From Alphaproteobacteria bacterium (GTDB lineage: Bacteria > Pseudomonadota > Alphaproteobacteria > Rhizobiales > Xanthobacteraceae): 16,945 nt of DNA. Within the stretch, counting starts at the first letter, position 1, and each line of letters starts with the position of its first letter. The notes beneath the pieces are model-generated. The model was given only the letters and a program-made list of their open reading frames with translations, searched no databases and was not told the DNA's origin. Where the stretch lies: the NCBI GenBank assembly GCA_005883445.1, contig VAZL01000527.1, positions 1-16,945 of the forward strand. The letters are read 5' to 3'. This document shows, in pieces, positions 1 through 7,641 of this stretch. The position numbers were made by a program, and so were the translations under genes.

Positions 1-752
1 AACGGCAACGCCGCGCCGTCGCGCAGTACCGATTCCGCCTGCGCAGTCGGGCGTCCCGAACGGTCGTTGAGCACGAAGCCCGGCAGCAGCGCGAGCGGCG
101 CGCGGCTTGCCTTCGTCGCCCGCACCAGAACCCGGATTGCCGCCTCCTCCTCGCCCGGATGCACCGGCAGCACGGTGGCCGCGCCGAAGGTCGGAGCAAG
201 CGCCTGCAACACATCGCCAAGACCGTCCGCCCGCCAGATCATCGTGAGGGTCCCGCGCGGACGCAGCAGCCGCGCCGCGGTTTTGATCCACACTGGAAGC
301 GTGCTGCCAGACGCGGCATGGGCGAGACGGCGCCGACCCTCGGGTGAGGCTCTTTGCCGCGCCGGATCATTGAACGGCGGATTCATGAGGACGTGGGCGA
401 CCGACTCAGGTCCGAGTCCGGCCGCCGCGAAGGCCCGCGCGGGTGCTGCGACGTCGAGGGCCGTCGACCTCACCCGCGCATTCAGTCCGTTGAGTTGCGC
501 GTTCTCCGCGGCAAGCCGCGCCAGCTCCGCATCGACCTCGACCAGCACGACCTCGGTGCCTTCGACGCGAAGCGCCAGCGCCAGCCCTGCCGCGCCGACG
601 CCGGCCCCGAGGTCGACCGCGCGTTCGCCCGCGCGCGCCGCAGATGCCGCCGCGAGCAGAATTGCGTCATGGCCCACCCGATGGCCCCGTTTCGGTTGCT
701 TGAGCCGCAGCCTGCCGCCGAGCGCGGCATCCTCGGTCACCTCAACGGACAT
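1..752 (-). CDS. TrmN6/YfiC-like adenine-N6 methyltransferase, 3' end cut by window edge
   Basis: Read on the minus strand from ATG at 752, the frame stays open for 250 codons to the window edge, so the last residues and the stop are not visible. Seen: an SAM-binding motif I (VDLGAGVGAAGLALAL, about residues 42-57) and the amino-methyltransferase motif IV NPPF at about residue 124, preceded by hydrophobic VLM. The N-terminal LKQPKRGHRVGHDAILLAAA matches the substrate-side pattern of the COG4123 family, whose E. coli member YfiC (about 245 aa) methylates N6 of A37 in tRNA1(Val). The visible length is already close to the family size, so little is missing. The start overlaps the end of the DUF2007 gene by 11 bp, which implies translational coupling in a three-gene operon. 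The exact substrate is inferred; NPPF enzymes also include protein and rRNA methyltransferases. Confidence 0.8.
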   Translation of the reverse strand, partial: MSVEVTEDAALGGRLRLKQPKRGHRVGHDAILLAAASAARAGERAVDLGAGVGAAGLALALRVEGTEVVLVEVDAELARLAAENAQLNGLNARVRSTALDVAAPARAFAAAGLGPESVAHVLMNPPFNDPARQRASPEGRRRLAHAASGSTLPVWIKTAARLLRPRGTLTMIWRADGLGDVLQALAPTFGAATVLPVHPGEEEAAIRVLVRATKASRAPLALLPGFVLNDRSGRPTAQAESVLRDGAALP

Positions 753-1017
753 CGGGGCGAAGCTCGTGTCCGAGCCCGGCATCCTCGAGCAATTCGCGCG
801 CATCATCGACACAACATTCGTTGACCAGGATGCGGCGCGGCAGGATGCCGATCGAGCCCTCGAGCACGCTCATGTTCTGATCGAGCACGACGTGGGGGAT
901 GCAAGCGGCGTCGAGCAAGGCGCCCACCGCCGAGACCAGCACGGCATCATTGGTGCGCACGAGCTCGCGCCACTTGCCTTCGTCCTGAAACGTGTCGTCG
1001 GCTCCAAGCGCGCCCAC
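742..1017 (-). CDS. DUF2007 family protein (putative signal transducing protein)
   Basis: A 91-residue protein of the DUF2007 family, annotated in databases as putative signal-transducing proteins, with no established biochemical role. Seen: the conserved core runs WRELVRTNDAVLVSAVGALL, then HVVLDQNMSVLEGSIG and LPRRILV, ending in GLGHELR, which fits the alphaproteobacterial version from end to end. I chose the GTG at 1017 because a GGGAGGGG ribosome binding site lies just upstream and the ATG at 1022 is in another frame. It starts 13 bp after the stop of the upstream glycosyltransferase and overlaps the methyltransferase start by 11 bp, so the three genes look co-transcribed. No transmembrane segment or catalytic motif is visible. 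The family call is firm; the function is unknown. Confidence 0.85.
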   Translation of the reverse strand: MGALGADDTFQDEGKWRELVRTNDAVLVSAVGALLDAACIPHVVLDQNMSVLEGSIGILPRRILVNECCVDDARELLEDAGLGHELRPDVR

Positions 1018-1030
1018 CGCATCCCCTCCC

Positions 1031-2017
1031 TCAACCCTGTCGCCGCTCCCACTCCTCGCCCGGCGCCGCCTGCTCCAGATAGGCGATCAGCTTGGCCTCT
1101 CGGCGCCCGCGGGTCACCGTGTCGAGCACGAGGCCCGCGACGATCGAGAGGGAGGCCAACAGCATCAGGCCGGTGGAGAGAATTGCCGTCGGAATGCGCG
1201 GCACGATGCCTTGCTCGAAATAGGTCACGAAGATCGGAACCGCCAGGCCGATGGAAACGATGGCCAGCGCAATGCCGAGCCCGGAGAAAAAAGCCAGCGG
1301 CCGCTCCGAACGGTAAAGATCGACGATGGTGAATAGGATTCGCACGCCATCGCGCCAGGTGCTGAGCTTCGATACCGACCCTTGCGGGCGCGCATAGTAA
1401 GGCGTCGGGACCTCGGCCACCGGCAGCTCCAGCTCGAGCGCGTGCACGCAAAGCTCGGTCTCGATCTCAAAGCCTCGCGACAGCACCGGAAACGACTTCA
1501 CGAACCGCCGCGAGAACACGCGGTAGCCCGAAAGAATATCACTGAAGGGCGCGTGGAAGGTCAAAGCGAAGAAGCCCGCAAGCAGCCGGTTTCCGGTGCG
1601 ATGACCGAGGCGGTAGGCCGCGTGCTCTTGATCAACGCGCGCCCCGACCACCATGTCGAGACGCTCTTCGGTGAGACGCGCGATCATGGCGCGCGCGCTC
1701 GCCGCATCGTAGGTGGCGTCACCATCGACCAAAACGTAGAGGCCCGCGTCGACGTCGGCGAACATTCGCCGCACCACGTTGCCCTTGCCCTGATGCCGCT
1801 CGCGCCGCACCAGCGCGCCGGCGGCGCGGGCGACCTCGCCGGTGCGGTCGGCGGAATTGTTATCGTAGACGTAGATCGTGGCCTCGGGCAACGCGGCGCG
1901 GAAATCGGCGACCACCTTGCCGATGGTCGCCTCCTCGTTGAAGCAAGGCACGAGGACCGCCACGCTTTGGGCGGCACGCGGCTGCCAGTCCCCAGCGCGT
2001 ACCGGAATCGCCTTCAT
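1031..2017 (-). CDS. Membrane-anchored family 2 glycosyltransferase
   Basis: A 328-residue GT2 enzyme (GT-A fold) that probably moves a sugar from a nucleotide donor to a lipid or cell-surface acceptor at the inner face of the cytoplasmic membrane. Seen: N-terminal VAVLVPCFNEEATIGKVV, the nucleotide-binding DNNSADRT, the metal-binding VDGDATYD, and the acceptor-side SGYRVFSRRFVKSFPVLSRG. Two hydrophobic helices follow in the C-terminal quarter (around FFSGLGIALAIVSIGLAVPI and ILSTGLMLLASLSIVAGLVL). An in-frame extension reaches 2341, but the ATG at 2017 is preferred: it has an AAGAGGCGA-type ribosome binding site and homologues start just before the VPCFNEE motif. First gene of the operon with the DUF2007 and methyltransferase genes; divergent from the polyprenyl synthase gene. 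The sugar and acceptor cannot be read from the sequence. Confidence 0.88.
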   Translation of the reverse strand: MKAIPVRAGDWQPRAAQSVAVLVPCFNEEATIGKVVADFRAALPEATIYVYDNNSADRTGEVARAAGALVRRERHQGKGNVVRRMFADVDAGLYVLVDGDATYDAASARAMIARLTEERLDMVVGARVDQEHAAYRLGHRTGNRLLAGFFALTFHAPFSDILSGYRVFSRRFVKSFPVLSRGFEIETELCVHALELELPVAEVPTPYYARPQGSVSKLSTWRDGVRILFTIVDLYRSERPLAFFSGLGIALAIVSIGLAVPIFVTYFEQGIVPRIPTAILSTGLMLLASLSIVAGLVLDTVTRGRREAKLIAYLEQAAPGEEWERRQG

Positions 2018-2071
2018 CAATTCGCCTCTTTTCGAAACCGTTCGCTCGCGAAGATGTGCGTTTTGGCGCAC

Positions 2072-2100
2072 TTGCCGCGTCACCATAGCGTTTCTATGCT
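2072..2100 (+). promoter_or_regulatory. Candidate sigma-70 type promoter for the polyprenyl synthase gene
   Basis: TTGCCG at 2072-2077 and TATGCT at 2095-2100 are separated by exactly 17 bp, each matching 4 of 6 consensus bases. The start codon lies about 40 bp downstream. This 124-bp divergent intergenic region also holds a small inverted repeat, GTGCG-TTTTGG-CGCAC (2056-2071). I did not find an equally good promoter for the divergent glycosyltransferase. Confidence 0.4.
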
Positions 2101-2141
2101 TCCACGTCCTCGCGTTCGGGACCCATTCCGGAGCACGTCTC

Positions 2142-3066
2142 TTGGCTGTCATCGTCCCGTTTGAAAGCCGTTCACCCGCCACCATTGATCGTCTAAGCGA
2201 GCTCGTGGCCGCCGACATGGACCGCGTCAATACGACCATATTGTCGCGCACCGGATCGCAAGTCGCGATGATTCCCGAGGTCGCCAACCACCTGATCTCG
2301 TCCGGCGGCAAGCGGCTGCGCCCGATGCTCACCCTCGCCATGGCGAGGCTCGCCGGTTATCCCGGCAGCGGCCACGTCAAGCTCGCGGCCGCCGTCGAAT
2401 TCATGCACACGGCCACGTTGCTGCACGACGACGTCGTGGACGAAAGCGAGATGCGGCGCGGCAAGCTCGCGGCGCGCATGCTGTGGGGCAACGAGCTCCT
2501 CCGCCGCCGCGGTCATCGCCGAAGGCGAGGTGATGCAGCTCGGCGCCGCCAAGAACACCGCCACTACCGAGGACGACTACCTCGCCGTCATTCGCGCCAA
2601 GACCGCAGAGCTCTTCGCCGCCGCCTGCGAGGTGGGTCCGGCGCTCGCCGCGCGGCCCAAAGACGAGCAAAACGCCTGCCGCTCGTTCGGGATGAATCTC
2701 GGTATCGCCTTTCAGCTCGTGGATGACGCCCTCGATTACGGCGGCAAGGCGGCCAAGCTCGGCAAGAACACCGGCGACGATTTTCGCGAGGGCAAGATCA
2801 CGCTGCCGGTCGTGCTGTCGTTCCGCCGCGGATCGGAGAGCGAGCGGGCATTCTGGCGGCGCACGCTCGAGGAGGGGGACGCGACCGACGCCGACCTCGA
2901 ATATGCGATCAGCCTGATGATGAAGCACCGCGCGCTCGAAGACACCATCCAGCGCGCACGGCATTATGGTGCGATTGCCACCGACGCGCTCGCCTTGTTT
3001 CCGGCCTCGCCGATGAAGGTGGCGCTCGAAGAGACGGTCGAGTTTTGCATCTGCCGCTCGAACTAG
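2142..3066 (+). pseudogene. trans-polyprenyl diphosphate synthase (octa/decaprenyl type), internal deletion and frameshift
   Basis: Long-chain polyprenyl diphosphate synthase, which makes the side chain of ubiquinone from IPP and an allylic starter. The 5' part (TTG start at 2142, GGAG 8 bp upstream) codes 118 residues through the first aspartate-rich motif LLHDDVVDESEMRRG to LWGNE. Immediately after (about 2495) the frame changes and reading resumes at 2497 with SSAAAVIAEGEVMQLG, continuing through the second motif GIAFQLVDDALDY and GDDFREGKITLPVV to the stop. The roughly 30 residues that homologues carry between these points (ASVLVGDF...GSLRALD-type segment) are absent. The frames require the missing length to be 2 modulo 3, so about 90 bp. 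Both catalytic motifs remain. Intact length would be about 337 aa. Either a true lesion or, more likely, an assembly error, since the enzyme is normally essential. Confidence 0.9.
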
Positions 3067-3087
3067 CAGGCCCTTTGGCGCAACGCT

Positions 3088-3878
3088 CTAACCGCCGAGC
3101 ACGGTCGCGCGCACCCACCACGCCGGATAGCCGACCCGCAGCGTGCGGGCGGCCGCGGCGGTCGCGCGCGACGAATCGAATAGACCGAAACACGTCGCGC
3201 CCGAGCCCGACATGCGCGCGAGCCGGCAGCCCGGCAGCTTGCGAAGCACGGCGAGCGCGTCCGCAATCGCCGGCTCGAGCTCGATTGCGGAAGCCTCCAG
3301 GTCGTTTCGACCATTGGTGATTTCGGCAAGGAGCTCGGCGGGTCCCGCCTGCGTGCCCGCTTGAGTGATTTGTCCCGCGTGCGGGGCGTTCAATGCCGCG
3401 AACACATCCTTGGTCGCCACTGCAACGCCGGGATTGACGAGCAGTGCGAACAGCCGCGGCAGCTTGAGCGGAGCGGAAAGAATGTCGCCGATGCCGCGCA
3501 TCAGGCGCGCACGCGGATCAAGACACACCGGCACGTCGGCGCCGGTCGCGCGCGCCGCCTGCGTGAGGCGGGGATCGTCGGGCGCGATGCGGTTCGCGCG
3601 CGCCAACAGCCGCAAAGCCGCCGCCGCGTCCGCCGAGCCGCCGCCCAGTCCGGCGGCGACCGGTAGGCGCTTCGACAGCGTGAAGCGGCCGAGCTTGAGG
3701 CCCTCGACCCGCTCGGCAAGCGAGCGTGCGGCCTTGAGCACGAGATTGTCCGCGACATGACGCCGGCGAAAGCGACCAGGCTTTCGATGTCGTGATAGCC
3801 GTCGGCACGACGGCCGAGCACGCGCAGCGTCAGATTGACCTTGGCGGGCGCTTTTTCGGCGCGCGCGGCCGCCGCCAT
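3088..3878 (-). pseudogene. ispE: 4-diphosphocytidyl-2-C-methyl-D-erythritol kinase, internal deletion and frameshift
   Basis: IspE phosphorylates CDP-methylerythritol in the MEP isoprenoid pathway (GHMP kinase superfamily, cytosolic). From ATG 3878 the frame gives 40 residues including PAKVNLTLRVLGRRADGYHD and ends at FAGV. After a junction near 3754-3764 the homology resumes one frame over at ADNLVLKAARSL and runs 221 residues to the stop at 3088. That part includes the ATP-binding loop PVAAGLGGGSADAAAALRLL, TGADVPVCL and the C-terminal RLARMSGSGATCFGLF. About 29 residues normally found between these blocks are missing; the loss must be 1 modulo 3 bases. Known catalytic regions are retained, but an intact product cannot be made from this sequence. 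ATG lies 5 bp after the TPR gene stop, with GAGG in the overlap region, so the two are coupled. An assembly error is likely because the pathway has no bypass in most such bacteria. Confidence 0.92.
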
Positions 3879-3883
3879 ATGCC

Positions 3884-5632
3884 TCAGCCGCCGCCGGGCT
3901 TCTTCTGTTCGGCCTCCGCCGCCGAGGCGGTGTCGTCGGGAAGCCCCGACTTCAGCTTGGCTTCGATCTTGACGAGATCCTCGGGCTCGGGCTTGAGATC
4001 GCGCGCGTGCGACCACTGGAAGCGCGCCTCCAGCACGCGTCCAACCCTCCAATAGGCATCGCCGAGGTGATCGTTGATGGTTGGATCCTCGGGCTTGAGT
4101 TCGACGGCGCGCTCCAGCTGCTTGACCGCCTCCTCCATGTTGCCGAGCCGATAATAGGCCCAGCCGAGGGAGTCGACGATGTAACCGTCGTCGGCGCGCT
4201 GCTCGACCGCGCGCTTGATCATGCGCATGCCCTCGTCGAGATTGATGCCCTGGTCGATCCAGGAATAGCCGAGATAGTTGAGCACGTGCGGCTGGTCGGG
4301 GAAGAGCTCGAGCGACTTCTTGAGATCGGCCTCGGCCTTCGCCCACTGCTTGGCGCGCTCGAAGCAGATGCCGCGGAAATAATAGATCACCCAGTTCGAC
4401 TTCTCGGGCTTGCTGATGGTGTCGACGCCCTTGGAATAGACGTCGGCGCATTCAGCGAACTGCTTGCGTCCCCGCAGGACATTGCCAAGCGCCATGATCG
4501 CCTCGAGGTCGCTCGGATTGGCGGCGATCAGCTTTTCAAGGCTCGCTTTCGCCTCGTCCGTGCGATCGAGCGCATCAAGGTTGAGCGCGAGTTGGATCTG
4601 CGCATTGCGGTGAAGCGGCGAAGTCAGCGGCACCCGCTCGTAGGTCTTGTTGGCCAGTTCCGGCTTCTTCATCGCCTCGTACAGGTCGCCGAGCGAAAGC
4701 AAAGCGAGCGGATGCGAAGGCGCGAGATAGAGCGCGAGCTGCAGGTAGATGAGCCCGAGATCCTCACCCCCGCGCCGGCCAAGGGCGGCACCGAGCCCGT
4801 AGAGCACCTCGGCGGCGCCCGCTTGCGGCGTGTCGACCATCAAGGGAAGCTTCTTGCCGGCCTTGAGCTCGCTGGTCGCTTCGACGACCAGCGGGTGGCG
4901 CGGCAGAGCTTCCTCGAACGCGGCAAAAACCTTCAGCGCGTCAGCGTTGTTTCCCTGCCGCGAAAGAAAGCTTCCATAGCTCTGCACCACGCGCAGCGCC
5001 GTCGGATCGAGCTTGTAGGAGCGCTCGTAGTGCCTGGCGGCGTCCTTCTTTTGGCCCGCGACGTCGAGGATCAAGGCCGCGTGCAGCTCCTTGAAGATGG
5101 CGTACCAATCCGCGCCGGCGAGCTTGTCGATGGAGTCGGTCGCCTGCTTCGCCTCGGTCGGATTCGCCATCGTCCATGCCGACAACAGCGTCGCGGCGAG
5201 GTCGGTGATCGGCCCGCGGATCGATTGGGCGAGCTCGCGGCGCGCGACCGGATACTGCTTTTGCTTGAGCGCACGCACCCCGAGGACGAGGCGCGCGATG
5301 CGATCGTTCTTGTCGACCTGCAGCACGCGCTCGGCAAGCTTCACCCCTTCATCAACCTCGCCATTGGCCAGCACCGCCAGGAAGGTGCGGCCGAGCAACT
5401 CGTTGTTGCGGGGATCACCGCGCAGCGCGGCGCGGTAATACGACGCCGCCGCCGCGGCGTCGCGCTGACCACCGGCGTGCCGGGCGGCGAGATAGCTCCC
5501 CGAAGGCGAGATCCGGGAAAAGGCATCGCGCGGCTGCGACTGCGCGCGAGCGGAAAGCATTCCAGGCCAGCTTATGGCGAGTGCAGCCAGTGCGGCCACA
5601 GCCGCACGCCGCAAGGGTGGCGAAAGGATCAC
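3884..5632 (-). CDS. Exported tetratricopeptide repeat protein
   Basis: A protein of about 582 residues with an N-terminal Sec-type signal (basic PPLRR, then AAVAALAALAISWPG, then a SARAQ cleavage region), so it is probably periplasmic or outer-membrane associated. The rest is helical TPR sequence. Typical repeats are seen around ASYYRAALRGDPRNNELLGR, QLALYLAPSHPLALLSLGDL, ADLKKSLELFPDQPHVLNYL and QLERAVELKPEDPTINDHLG. The late LNYLGYSW...DGYIVDSLGWAYYRLG block is the best conserved part in alphaproteobacterial homologues. TPR proteins are scaffolds; no enzyme motif is seen. I chose GTG 5632, which puts the signal peptide at the N terminus and has GGAG about 10 bp upstream. An ATG at 5734 in the same frame would add 34 odd residues. 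It lies between ETF-QO and ispE and overlaps ispE translation signals. Confidence 0.82.
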   Translation of the reverse strand: MILSPPLRRAAVAALAALAISWPGMLSARAQSQPRDAFSRISPSGSYLAARHAGGQRDAAAAASYYRAALRGDPRNNELLGRTFLAVLANGEVDEGVKLAERVLQVDKNDRIARLVLGVRALKQKQYPVARRELAQSIRGPITDLAATLLSAWTMANPTEAKQATDSIDKLAGADWYAIFKELHAALILDVAGQKKDAARHYERSYKLDPTALRVVQSYGSFLSRQGNNADALKVFAAFEEALPRHPLVVEATSELKAGKKLPLMVDTPQAGAAEVLYGLGAALGRRGGEDLGLIYLQLALYLAPSHPLALLSLGDLYEAMKKPELANKTYERVPLTSPLHRNAQIQLALNLDALDRTDEAKASLEKLIAANPSDLEAIMALGNVLRGRKQFAECADVYSKGVDTISKPEKSNWVIYYFRGICFERAKQWAKAEADLKKSLELFPDQPHVLNYLGYSWIDQGINLDEGMRMIKRAVEQRADDGYIVDSLGWAYYRLGNMEEAVKQLERAVELKPEDPTINDHLGDAYWRVGRVLEARFQWSHARDLKPEPEDLVKIEAKLKSGLPDDTASAAEAEQKKPGGG

Positions 5633-5808
5633 GGCTCGTGGACTCCATCTGGCGGACGAGCGCCCTCGGCGCGGCCGCGTTGAGCAGAATGGACTGTTTG
5701 GACCCGGCCCGCAATAACTGCCCCGATCGGGCATGTCCACCGCCTTTGAAGGCCCCGATAAGGGCAGCATCGTGACGCCCCAAGCCCCGCTCGGCTCACA
5801 TCCGCGGA

Positions 5809-5825
5809 GCGCCGGGCACCGGCGC
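5809..5825. terminator. GC-rich hairpin after the ETF-QO gene
   Basis: GCGCCGG-GCA-CCGGCGC is a perfect 7-bp stem with a 3-base loop, beginning 22 bp downstream of the ETF-QO stop on the minus strand. No T-tract follows, so it may act as an RNA 3' stabiliser or weak terminator rather than a classical intrinsic terminator. The 215 bp between the ETF-QO stop and the TPR start otherwise shows no gene. Confidence 0.3.
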
Positions 5826-5847
5826 GAGGTTATGGCCAAGGATCCAT

Positions 5848-7503
5848 TCACATATTCGGATAATTCGGCCCGCCGCCACCCTCGGGCGGAACCCAGGTGA
5901 TGTTCTGATTCGGGTCCTTGATGTCGCAGGTTTTGCAGTGGACGCAGTTCTGCGCGTTGATCACGAAGCGGGGTGAGCCCGCCTCCTCCACCCACTCGTA
6001 AACGCCGGCCGGACAGTAGCGGGCGGATGGGCCCGCGTAGATGTCGTGCTCGGACGCCTTCTGCAGCTTGAGATCGGCGACTTTCAGGTGCGCCGGCTGG
6101 TCCTCCTCGTGATTGGTATTGGAAAGGAACACCGAGGAGAGGCGGTCGAAGGTGACGGTACCGTCGGGTTTGGGATAGGCGATGGGAGTACATTGCGCCG
6201 CCGGCTTGAGCGACGCCCAATCGGGCTTGCCGTGGCCGAGCGTGCCGAACAGCGAGAAGCCCGCCGTGTTGGTCCACATATCGAAGCCACCGAGGGCGAC
6301 GCCCAGAAAGGTGCCGAAGCGCGACCACAGCGGCTTGGCATTGCGTACTTTCCACAGATCGGCGCCGATCGCGGAGGAGCGCCAGGCCGCCTCGTAGTCC
6401 GTAAGCTCGTCGTTGCGCCGACCGGCCTTGAGCGCCGCGGCCACGTGCTCGGCCGCGAGCATTCCCGACAGCATCGCATTGTGGCTGCCCTTGATGCGCG
6501 GCACGTTCATGAACCCGGCCGCACAGCCCAGCAGCGCACCGCCGGGAAAGGCGAGCTTGGGCACCGACTGCCATCCGCCCTCGGTCAATGCGCGCGCGCC
6601 ATAGGCGAGCCGCTTGCCGCCCTCGAATGTCGGGCGCAGCAGCGGATGGTTCTTGAAGCGTTGAAATTCCTCGTACGGCGAGAGGTACGGATTTTCGTAA
6701 TTGAGATGCACCACGAAACCGACCGAAACGAGCCGGTCGTCGAAATGATAGAGAAAGGAGCCGCCGCCGGTGCGGTTGTCGAGCGGCCAGCCGAACGTGT
6801 GCTGCACTAAGCCGGGACGATATTTTTCCGGCGCGACCTGCCACAGCTCTTTCAGGCCGAGGCCGAATTTCTGCGGTTGGCGGCCTTCGCCCAGGCCGAA
6901 GCGATGCATGAGGGTCTTGGTGAGACTGCCGCGCGCGCCCTCGGCCAACAGCGTGTATTTCGCGCGCAACTCCATGCCGCGGGTGAAGCCATCCTTGTGG
7001 TGGCCATCCTTGGCGAGACCCATGTCGCCGGTGGCAACACCGGCCACCGCACCGTTACCATCGAACAGCACTTCGGCGGCGGCAAAGCCCGGGTAGATTT
7101 CAATTCCCAACGCTTCCGCCTTGGTCGCCAGCCAGCGACAGACGTTACCGAGCGAGACCACGTAATTGCCGTGGTTGTTCATCAACGGCGGCAGCATGAG
7201 GTTCGGCAGGCGCACCGCGCGCGACGCCGACAGCCAATAGAAGCGGTCGTCGCTCACTTTGGTCTTGAGTGGGCTATCCTCGCTGCGCCAATCCGGCACG
7301 AGCTGATCGAGCCCGATGGGATCGACCACGGCGCCCGAGAGAATGTGTGCGCCGACCTCGGACCCTTTTTCGACCACGACCACGGTGGTATCGGGCGAAA
7401 GCTGTTTGAGTCGGATCGCCGCGGCGAGGCCGGCGGGCCCGGCGCCGACGATCACGACGTCGAACTCCATCGCCTCGCGGGCGGGCAGTTCCTCTGCGCT
7501 CAT
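5848..7503 (-). CDS. Electron transfer flavoprotein-ubiquinone oxidoreductase (ETF-QO)
   Basis: A 551-residue inner-membrane-associated flavo-iron-sulfur enzyme that passes electrons from reduced ETF (acyl-CoA and other dehydrogenases) to ubiquinone. Seen: an N-terminal FAD dinucleotide fold, VVIVGAGPAGLAAAIRL (residues about 16-32), followed by VEKGSEVGAHILSGAV. The mid-region has GSFLYHFDDRLVSVGFV and GCAAGFMNVPRIKGSHNAML. The C-terminal 4Fe-4S site is complete: ARYCPAGVYEW plus CVHCKTCDIKDP. Length is normal for the family. ATG 7503 is preferred over the in-frame TTG 7515 because GGAG sits 6 bp before it. Divergent from the uracil-DNA glycosylase gene and upstream of the TPR-ispE pair; I recall this neighbourhood as common in Rhizobiales. 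No lesion seen. Confidence 0.96.
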   Translation of the reverse strand: MSAEELPAREAMEFDVVIVGAGPAGLAAAIRLKQLSPDTTVVVVEKGSEVGAHILSGAVVDPIGLDQLVPDWRSEDSPLKTKVSDDRFYWLSASRAVRLPNLMLPPLMNNHGNYVVSLGNVCRWLATKAEALGIEIYPGFAAAEVLFDGNGAVAGVATGDMGLAKDGHHKDGFTRGMELRAKYTLLAEGARGSLTKTLMHRFGLGEGRQPQKFGLGLKELWQVAPEKYRPGLVQHTFGWPLDNRTGGGSFLYHFDDRLVSVGFVVHLNYENPYLSPYEEFQRFKNHPLLRPTFEGGKRLAYGARALTEGGWQSVPKLAFPGGALLGCAAGFMNVPRIKGSHNAMLSGMLAAEHVAAALKAGRRNDELTDYEAAWRSSAIGADLWKVRNAKPLWSRFGTFLGVALGGFDMWTNTAGFSLFGTLGHGKPDWASLKPAAQCTPIAYPKPDGTVTFDRLSSVFLSNTNHEEDQPAHLKVADLKLQKASEHDIYAGPSARYCPAGVYEWVEEAGSPRFVINAQNCVHCKTCDIKDPNQNITWVPPEGGGGPNYPNM

Positions 7504-7523
7504 CGCTTTCTCCAAAGCGAGAC

Positions 7524-7552
7524 GGCATATGCGTCCGGCAGGACTGTAACAA
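7524..7552 (-). promoter_or_regulatory. Candidate promoter for ETF-QO
   Basis: On the minus strand TTGTTA (7552-7547) and TATGCC (7529-7524) are separated by 17 bp. Transcription would start near 7517, leaving a leader of about 14 bases that contains the GGAG ribosome binding site. The rest of the 138-bp divergent gap (7504-7641) shows no clear plus-strand promoter. Confidence 0.38.
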
Positions 7553-7641
7553 CGAACCGCGAGCGGTCTACCCCTTTTACTCCGGGTGGACAGCAGGCAT
7601 TGTTGCGGCGTCCCGCCAGAGCGCCGATCCGGGGAACAGCG

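Noticed and set aside
67..1332. Plus-strand open frame (421 codons) at the left edge
   Set aside because: It is opposite the methyltransferase, DUF2007 and glycosyltransferase genes, whose motifs are clear; the Arg/Ala/Ser-rich product is noise.
2056..2071. GTGCG-TTTTGG-CGCAC inverted repeat as an operator
   Set aside because: Only 5-bp arms in GC-rich DNA; chance occurrence is likely, so it is only mentioned with the promoter.
2490..2502. Programmed frameshifting or translational bypass to explain the split polyprenyl synthase
   Set aside because: Bypass skips extra bases, but here bases are missing, so no recoding could restore the lost residues.
4007..5683. Long plus-strand open frame (558 codons) opposite the TPR gene
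   Set aside because: It lies antisense to a clear TPR protein with a signal peptide; its composition is antisense-like, and GC-rich codon use opens such frames routinely.
5633..6844. N-terminal extension of the TPR frame by about 400 codons, suggesting a fusion
   Set aside because: The extension is out-of-frame translation of the ETF-QO gene; the signal peptide at 5632 marks the real start.
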